A DNA stretch of 32,345 bases from Paraplanobispora siamensis (GTDB taxonomy: Bacteria; Actinomycetota; Actinomycetes; Streptosporangiales; Streptosporangiaceae). This document shows, piece after piece, positions 27,273 through 32,345 of the stretch. The notes under the pieces are model-generated. The model searched no databases. It was not told the DNA's origin and worked only from the letters and a program-made list of their open reading frames with translations. The DNA lies in contig NZ_BOOJ01000031.1 of assembly GCF_016863175.1 (NCBI RefSeq), positions 1 to 32,345 of the forward strand. Reading direction: 5' to 3'. The stretch's first letter is position 1, and every line of letters begins with the position of its first letter. The position numbers and the translations under genes were made by a program.

Positions 27273-27886
27273 GGCTCTCCGTTCGTGGGGGTGTCGCCGA
27301 CGGTGTCACCGTCGCCGGTGGTACCGCCGCCGTCAGCGGTGTCGTCGTCGGGGATGCCGTCGAGCAGGGCGAGGGCCTCGTCGACCCAGGCGATGACGCC
27401 CGCGGTGCCGTGCCTGCCGGCGGAGATGGTCATCAGGACGTACGGGAGGTCCGGGGTGCCCGCCTCCTCGACGGAGAGGTTGCGGGCCAGGCCGTCGTAC
27501 TCGGCCAGGCTCCGCTCGGCGTCCGCCCTCGCCTCCAGCAGCAGTTCTCTGCATTTCCGTACGCCCAGGGTGCGGCCGAAGAACAGGCGCAGCAGGAGCC
27601 CGTTGCGCGGAGGCGTCGCCGTGATCGGCTCGCTCAGCAGCTCGCGCAGGCGCGCGGTGCCTGAGTCGGTGATGACGAAGGTCGACGAGCCGGAGCGCGG
27701 CCCTTCGCGGCGTTCCACGTGGCCCTGCTGCTCGAGGGCGTTGAGTGTCGGATAGATCTGCCCGAAGCTCTCGCTCCAGAAATGCCCGAGCACGTCCCTG
27801 ATGGCCTCCCGCAAAGCGTAGGCCGTCATCGGCTGCATGCTCAGCGCTCCCAGGACCGCCGTCTCCGTCTGGCTCCGCCGTGCCAT
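27269..27886 (-). CDS. PadR-family transcriptional regulator
   Basis: PadR proteins are winged-helix repressors, many responding to small toxic or phenolic ligands. The 205-residue product starts MARRSQTETAVLGALSMQPMTAYALREAI, then FGQIYPTLNALEQQGHVERRE (about 41-61) and the wing FVITDSGTARLRELL. The C-terminal half is a coiled-coil dimerisation domain (about 105-145), with an acidic Gly/Thr-rich tail. ATG 27886 is preferred because AAGGGGG lies six bases upstream; GTG 27892 is in frame. It overlaps the protease gene by four bases, and a large palindrome 11 bases upstream is its probable operator. Confidence 0.92.
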   Translation of the reverse strand: MARRSQTETAVLGALSMQPMTAYALREAIRDVLGHFWSESFGQIYPTLNALEQQGHVERREGPRSGSSTFVITDSGTARLRELLSEPITATPPRNGLLLRLFFGRTLGVRKCRELLLEARADAERSLAEYDGLARNLSVEEAGTPDLPYVLMTISAGRHGTAGVIAWVDEALALLDGIPDDDTADGGGTTGDGDTVGDTPTNGEP

Positions 27887-27896
27887 CGACACCCCC

Positions 27897-27930
27897 CTTG
27901 TATCTGTTAGAAATATCTAACAGATACAAG
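27897..27930. promoter_or_regulatory. 34-bp palindromic operator of the padR-CPBP operon
   Basis: CTTGTATCTGTTAGA (27897-27911) and TCTAACAGATACAAG (27916-27930) are perfect inverted arms around AATA. The AT-rich palindrome stands out in very GC-rich DNA and overlaps the region where the padR promoter must lie. It probably binds PadR as an autorepressor site. Confidence 0.8.
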
Positions 27931-28001
27931 GAGCCGGGGCAATCCCCCGCATCAGATCTCCCGCGTCGAATCCTTCGCATCAGAGAAAACAGCGGAGCCC
28001 C

Positions 28002-28020
28002 CTCCCCGCCGGGCGGGGAG
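28002..28020 (-). terminator. Hairpin after the GH3 gene
   Basis: CTCCCCGC (28002-28009) pairs with GCGGGGAG (28013-28020) around a three-base loop, about 20 bases past the GH3 stop on the minus strand. TGTTTTCTC follows some 10 bases later. Confidence 0.55.
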
Positions 28021-28039
28021 AGGGCGGTACGGCCGTCTG

Positions 28040-30328
28040 TCACGCGTCCGAGGCGGTGCCTCCCGAAGACGCGACCGAAGACGTGCCCGGAGACACGCCC
28101 GGGGACGCGTTCCGGACCGCGGAGACCAGTTCGGCGACGACGTCCGGGGTCAGCCCGATGCCGAAGCCGGAGAACTTGATCAGCGGGATCCCCAGCGCCA
28201 GGTTGATCAGCGCCGCGTGCCCGCCGGAGGCGTCGAGCAGGCCGGCGGCACTCTGCATCCGGGCGCCGAGCACCTCCGCGCCGACGGGGTGGGCCAGCCA
28301 CTCGCCCAGGGTGGACATCGGCCCGAGCTCGTCCACCACCCCGTCCCCGGGGGTGGACGCCCCGGCCCGCAGGCGGATGTCACGAGAGGACGCGCCCACC
28401 TCGACGACGAAGCCGCCCGGGTCGATCCGCCAGTCGTGCCGGGACGGCGACCAGCGGGCGATGTCCCGGCCGGTGAGGGTGAAGGAGACCCGGCGCGACT
28501 CGCCGGGCTCCAGCCCGACCTTGGCGAACCCGCGCAGCTCGTGCCGGGGCCGGGACGGGGCCTGCTCCTCGAAGGCCACGTAGAGCTGGACCACCTCGTG
28601 GCCGAACCGGTCACCGGTGTTGGTGACGGTGGCCTCCACCGTCCAGGTGTTCTCGCCGCTCTCCACGACGACGAGGTCGTCGTGGGAGAAGCGGGTGTAG
28701 CTCAGGCCGTGCCCGAAGGGGTAGGCCACGGGGACGTCGAGGGTGTCGTAGTGGCGATATCCGACGTAGCGTCCCTCCCCGTAGACCACGTGCCCGTCCC
28801 GGCCCGGGAAGTTCAGGTGGGAGGGGGTGTCGGCGAGCTTGACCGGGATGGTCTCGGTGAGCCTGCCGCAGGGGCTGTGGAAACCGAAGAGCAGGTCGGC
28901 CAGCGCGGTCCCGGCGGCCTGGCCGGGCAGCCAGCCCTCCAGGATCGCGGAGGCGGCGTCCTGCCACTGCGCCACCCCGACCACGCCGCCGTTGGCCAGG
29001 ACCACCGCGACGCGGGGGCAGACGGCCGACACCGCGCGCAGCAGGGCGATCTGGTCGGCCGGAAGGTCGATCGTGGTGCGGTCGAAGCCCTCGGACTCGG
29101 CGGCCTCGGGCAGGCCGAGGAACACCAGCGCGGTGTCCGCCGAGGCCGCGGCCGCCACGGCCTCGGCCACCAGGGCGGCGTCCGGCGCACCGTCGAAGGT
29201 GAAGCCGGGGGTGAAGGACAGCTCGGTGCCGGGACCGGCGGCGGCGCGCAGCGCGTCCCAGGGGGCGTCCAGGCGGGTGGGCACCACGTGCGAGCTGCCG
29301 TGGCCCTGGTAGCGGGGGCTGCGGGCGAACTCGCCGATGACGGCGATCCGCTGGGCGCCGGCCGGGTCGAGCGGCAGCAGGTCGCCGTCGTTCTTCAGCA
29401 GTACGGCGCCGGCCCGGGCGGCCTGGCGGCACAGCTCGTGGTGGGCGTCCTCGTCCCAGTCGTCGAAGCGCCGTGCGTCCTGGACCCGGCCCACCAGCCG
29501 GATGACGCGCCCGGCGGCGGCGGTGACCGCCTCCTCCTCCAGGCGGCCGGCCATGACCGCCGCGACGATCTGCTCGTCGGTGCCGGTCGGCGGCATCTCC
29601 AGGTCGAGCCCGGCGGCTAGGGCGGCGACCCGGTCGTTGACGGCGCCCCAGTCCGACATCACCAGGCCGTCGAAGCCCCATTCGCGCCGGAGCACCTCGG
29701 TCAGCAGCCGGCGGTTCTCGCTCGCGTAGACCCCGTTGACTTTGTTGTAGGCGCTCATCACCGCGTACGGCGCGGCCTCGCGCACGATGCGCTCGAAGGC
29801 GGGCAGATAGATCTCGCGCAGCGTCTGCTCGTCGACGTCGGCGCTCACCCGCATCCGGTCGGTCTCCTGGTTGTTGACCGCGAAGTGCTTGACGCACGCG
29901 CCGATTCCCAGCGACTGGATCCCGGCGACCACGGCCGCGCCCATCACCCCGCTGACGAGGGGGTCCTCGGAGAAGTACTCGAAGTTGCGGCCGCACAGCG
30001 GGGACCGCTTGATGTTCACGCCGGGACCGAGCACGACGTCGGCGCCCAGCGCCGAGGCCTCCCTGGCCAGGGCCTCGCCCACCCGGCGGGCCAGCCCGGG
30101 GTCCCAGGAGGACCCGAGCGTGACGGCGGGCGGGAAGCACGTGGCGGGGAGGCTGTCGTTCAGCCCGAGGGCGTCACCCGCCGAGGGGTCCTGCCGGCGG
30201 ATGCCGTGCGGGCCGTCGGTCAGCGTGATCGCGCGGACCCGATCGTCGACGGGGGTGGTCTGCCAGGCGCTGCTCCCGGAGGTCAGCGACGCCTTCTCGG
30301 CCAGGGTGAGGTCGTGGGGGAGGTTCAT
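28040..30328 (-). CDS. Glycoside hydrolase family 3 beta-glycosidase
   Basis: GH3 enzymes are retaining beta-glycosidases (glucosidase, xylosidase and related). The 762-residue protein has the (beta/alpha)8 domain with KHFAVNNQE (Lys147, His148) and the nucleophile in GLVMSDWGAV (Asp226), then the alpha/beta sandwich with LKNDGDLLPL and GLPEAAESEGFDR, where the acid/base Glu is expected. A fibronectin-III-like domain (about 590-670) and an extra C-terminal segment of about 90 residues follow. No signal peptide is visible, so it acts on imported or small glycosides. Its ATG overlaps the tetR stop (ATGA), so translation is coupled. The sugar specificity cannot be read from the sequence. Confidence 0.92.
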   Translation of the reverse strand: MNLPHDLTLAEKASLTSGSSAWQTTPVDDRVRAITLTDGPHGIRRQDPSAGDALGLNDSLPATCFPPAVTLGSSWDPGLARRVGEALAREASALGADVVLGPGVNIKRSPLCGRNFEYFSEDPLVSGVMGAAVVAGIQSLGIGACVKHFAVNNQETDRMRVSADVDEQTLREIYLPAFERIVREAAPYAVMSAYNKVNGVYASENRRLLTEVLRREWGFDGLVMSDWGAVNDRVAALAAGLDLEMPPTGTDEQIVAAVMAGRLEEEAVTAAAGRVIRLVGRVQDARRFDDWDEDAHHELCRQAARAGAVLLKNDGDLLPLDPAGAQRIAVIGEFARSPRYQGHGSSHVVPTRLDAPWDALRAAAGPGTELSFTPGFTFDGAPDAALVAEAVAAAASADTALVFLGLPEAAESEGFDRTTIDLPADQIALLRAVSAVCPRVAVVLANGGVVGVAQWQDAASAILEGWLPGQAAGTALADLLFGFHSPCGRLTETIPVKLADTPSHLNFPGRDGHVVYGEGRYVGYRHYDTLDVPVAYPFGHGLSYTRFSHDDLVVVESGENTWTVEATVTNTGDRFGHEVVQLYVAFEEQAPSRPRHELRGFAKVGLEPGESRRVSFTLTGRDIARWSPSRHDWRIDPGGFVVEVGASSRDIRLRAGASTPGDGVVDELGPMSTLGEWLAHPVGAEVLGARMQSAAGLLDASGGHAALINLALGIPLIKFSGFGIGLTPDVVAELVSAVRNASPGVSPGTSSVASSGGTASDA

Positions 30329-31017
30329 GTGTCGGCCTCTGCGCTCGTGGTGGATGCGGATGACGGCTCCGAGCCGGAACGGCGGTCGGGAAGGGGCGGA
30401 ACGTCGCGGAAGTCCAGGCCGATCCGGGCGAAGAAGGCCACCACGGCCGCGTGCATGTCGATCGCGGCGGGGGCGAGCAGCCACTGGGTCTGCAGTCCGT
30501 CCATCACGGCCACGAGCGTCTGGGCGGTCAGCGCGGGGTCATGACCGGGTGGAGCGCCGGTGCGGGCGGCCAGTGCCGTGAAGGCCTCGGTCAGCCCGGC
30601 GCGCAGGAGCTCGTAGCGCCTGACGAAGTAGGCGTGCGCGGGGTGGTCGGGGTCGGCCGCCTCGGTGGAGATCCGGGCGTAGAGGCCGACCGGGCCCGGG
30701 GTCCGCATGTTGCGGTGGACGACCCTCACCACCCCCCGCAGGAACTCCTCCGGATGCTCTCGGGGGGCGACCTGGGACAGGACCTCGGCGTCCTCCCGGT
30801 CGCGGTGGTCCAGCACCTCGATGAGCAGGGAGTCCTTGCCGGGGAAGTGGTGCAGGAGCCCGGCGTGCGTGAGGCCGGCGTGGGCGGCGATGTCGCGCAG
30901 CGAGACGGCGTGGAACCCGGATGCGGCGAACAGCTCGGCGGCGGCGGCGAGGATCCGCGCGCGCGTGCGCTCGCCCTTCGACGGCCGCCCGGCGGGCATC
31001 CGGGTCTGCTCGCTCAT
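30325..31017 (-). CDS. TetR-family transcriptional regulator
   Basis: The 230-residue protein starts with a basic GRPSKGERTRARIL, then a TetR helix-turn-helix (about 19-65, with SLRDIAAHAGLTHAGLLHHFPGKDSL) and an all-helical ligand-binding domain. GAGGGAGAC precedes the ATG. It overlaps the GH3 gene by four bases and is divergent from the AEC permease. Two matching palindromes lie in the shared gap, so it probably represses both its own operon and the permease. The ligand is unknown; GH3 genes are more usually under LacI control. Confidence 0.92.
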   Translation of the reverse strand: MSEQTRMPAGRPSKGERTRARILAAAAELFAASGFHAVSLRDIAAHAGLTHAGLLHHFPGKDSLLIEVLDHRDREDAEVLSQVAPREHPEEFLRGVVRVVHRNMRTPGPVGLYARISTEAADPDHPAHAYFVRRYELLRAGLTEAFTALAARTGAPPGHDPALTAQTLVAVMDGLQTQWLLAPAAIDMHAAVVAFFARIGLDFRDVPPLPDRRSGSEPSSASTTSAEADT

Positions 31018-31106
31018 GGACGTCTCCCTCGGGGTGCGGCTCGGGGTCCTCCACGGGACGTCGTCGGTGGTACGGCGCCGCTGTCCGATCTCGCCGAGCC
31101 GGAACT

Positions 31107-31118
31107 TACCAAGTGGTA
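31107..31118. promoter_or_regulatory. Probable TetR operator 1
   Basis: TACCA-AG-TGGTA is a perfect 5-2-5 inverted repeat, with AA/TT flanks also symmetric three to four bases out (31103-31104 and 31121-31122). It lies in the divergent tetR-permease gap. Confidence 0.65.
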
Positions 31119-31132
31119 GATTTCGGTGCGGG

Positions 31133-31156
31133 AAAACCTACCACATGGTTGGTTTT
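31133..31156. promoter_or_regulatory. Probable TetR operator 2
   Basis: A 24-bp near-perfect palindrome (two mismatched pairs) contains TACCA-CA-TGGTT at 31139-31150, the same core as operator 1. The two centres are 32 bp apart, about three helical turns. Confidence 0.7.
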
Positions 31157-31234
31157 GCGGGAACGGCCCCGAATCGCGGGGGAAGTCTCGCTTCCGCCCC
31201 ACCCCCGCCCCCGGGGCGGCGTCCGGTCGGGGAG

Positions 31235-31240
31235 TAGGAT
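31235..31240 (+). promoter_or_regulatory. Possible -10 of the permease promoter
   Basis: TAGGAT fits the -10 consensus, 107 bases before the permease ATG. No -35 is evident. Apart from this and the operators, the 31018-31346 gap shows no gene. Confidence 0.35.
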
Positions 31241-31346
31241 CCGGCAGCGTCGACAGGGGTGCCGTGCCGCCGGGCATGTCCCCCGCCGACCCGCGGGCCG
31301 TCGGGGGTCGCGACGGTCGATCGGGTTCGAGTGGAGTCCTTGCGGG

Positions 31347-32267
31347 ATGTCGGAGGTCGTCGGAGCCGTCGCCACGCTGGTGGCGGTCGCGTTCCTCGGC
31401 TATCTGGTCGGCGTGGGCGGGGTCCTGCGCCCGCAGGACGAGCTGGTCCTGTCCCGGCTGACCTTCCTCGTCGCCACGCCCGCCCTGCTGTTCACCACGG
31501 TCGCCGGCGCCGACCTGGGGTCGATCTTCTCGCCGGTGCTCGTGACGAACATCGCCGGCGTGCTGTCCGTCCAGATGGTCTTCCTGGTCGTGGCGGGCCT
31601 GCTCTGGCGCCGGGGACGGGGGGAGCTGGTCATCGGCGCGCTGTCCACGTCCTACGTCAACGCCGGCAACCTCGGCATCGCCGTCAGCGTCTACGTGCTC
31701 GGCGACGGCGCCCTCATCGCGCCGGTCCTGCTGTTCCAGCTCCTGGTGATGGCGCCGGTGGCGTTCCTGCTGCTGGACCGGGAGGCCTCGGGCACGACGT
31801 CCGTGCGCAAGGCGCTCATGCGCCCGCTGCGCAACCCGCTCACCGTCGCCACGGTGCTCGGCCTGGCGGTCGCGCTCACCGGGGTGGAGATGCCGGCCGT
31901 GCTCATGCGGCCGGTCGAGCTGGTGGCGGCGGCCGCGGTTCCGGTGTCGCTGATCGCGTACGGCCTGAGCCTGAGCGGCGCCCGGCGGGTCGAGGAGAGC
32001 GGGCAGTCCCGTGACGTCGTGCTGGTCGTCGTCCTGAAGTGCCTGGTGCAGCCGGGCGTGGCCTGGCTCGTCGGCCGTTTCGCCCTGGGCCTGGAGGGCG
32101 GGGCCCTGTTCGCGGCCACGCTGCTGGCGGCGCTGCCCACGGCGCAGAACGTCTATGTCTACGCGGTGCACTACGGTACGGCCAAGCGGCTGGCCCGCCA
32201 TGCCGTACTGGCCAGCACCATGGTCTCCATCCCGATGATGATCGCGATCAGCGGCCTGCTCGGATGA
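31347..32267 (+). CDS. AEC-family (auxin efflux carrier-like) permease
   Basis: AEC/PIN-like carriers move organic acids or similar small molecules, often with protons. The 306-residue product is almost wholly membrane-embedded, with about 8-10 helices in two halves split by a short charged loop (around residues 150-165, DREASGTTSVRKALMRPLRNP). Family features include VLSRLTFLVATPALLF, STSYVNAGNLGIAV and a late LPTAQNVYVYA. ATG 31347 is chosen at the first hydrophobic helix; the ribosome site is weak. The longer open frame upstream crosses the operator region. It is divergent from tetR-GH3. The substrate is unknown. Confidence 0.85.
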   Translation: MSEVVGAVATLVAVAFLGYLVGVGGVLRPQDELVLSRLTFLVATPALLFTTVAGADLGSIFSPVLVTNIAGVLSVQMVFLVVAGLLWRRGRGELVIGALSTSYVNAGNLGIAVSVYVLGDGALIAPVLLFQLLVMAPVAFLLLDREASGTTSVRKALMRPLRNPLTVATVLGLAVALTGVEMPAVLMRPVELVAAAAVPVSLIAYGLSLSGARRVEESGQSRDVVLVVVLKCLVQPGVAWLVGRFALGLEGGALFAATLLAALPTAQNVYVYAVHYGTAKRLARHAVLASTMVSIPMMIAISGLLG

Positions 32268-32345
32268 CGGGTACGAGCAGCTCCGGCCTCATCGATGGGG
32301 TCGGTACCGGCTCCGCGTAGTCGGCGGCTCTGCGCCCCGTAATCC

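Overview
The window is a chromosomal replication-origin neighbourhood from a very GC-rich actinomycete. The gene order trxBA - parBA - rsmG - jag - yidC - yidD - rnpA - rpmH - dnaA - oriC - dnaN - gnd - recF - dciA - gyrB - gyrA - DUF3566 protein - tRNA-Ile is the classic actinobacterial origin order. A BKACE-family (DUF849) enzyme sits between dnaN and gnd. Protein style, GTG/TTG starts, leaderless genes and a sigma-R-type promoter suit a Streptomyces relative, perhaps Streptosporangiales. The family-level placement is inference.

Left part (1-6300, mostly + strand): thioredoxin reductase and thioredoxin behind a sigma-R-type promoter, an opposing GNAT acetyltransferase, a MocR-fold aminotransferase, a D-Ala-D-Ala ligase and a probably leaderless threonine aldolase. 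Short tandem repeats lie after the acetyltransferase and after the ligase.

Origin-left arm (6300-12250, minus strand): three perfect parS sites, one at the centre of a 50-bp perfect palindrome just after parB; then parB, parA (with a fourth parS inside its coding sequence), rsmG, and the rpmH-rnpA-yidD-yidC-jag ribosome/RNase P/membrane-insertion operon.

Origin (12250-15080): DnaA-box-like sites occur on both sides of dnaA and inside its domain II. In the dnaA-dnaN gap they form helically phased 11-bp arrays, probably the core of oriC.

Origin-right arm (15080-25770, + strand): sliding clamp, BKACE enzyme, 6-phosphogluconate dehydrogenase, RecF, DciA-like helicase loader, both gyrase subunits, a two-helix membrane protein and tRNA-Ile(GAT). 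The CTGTGGA/TCCACAG word is dense from 12.4 to 19 kb and nearly absent elsewhere. GyrA carries Gly where quinolone-sensitive homologues have Asp.

Right end (25.9-32.3 kb): accessory genes. These are a small membrane protein, a translationally coupled padR-CPBP protease pair behind a 34-bp palindromic operator, and a tetR-GH3 glycosidase pair divergent from an AEC-family permease, with two matching operators in the shared promoter region.
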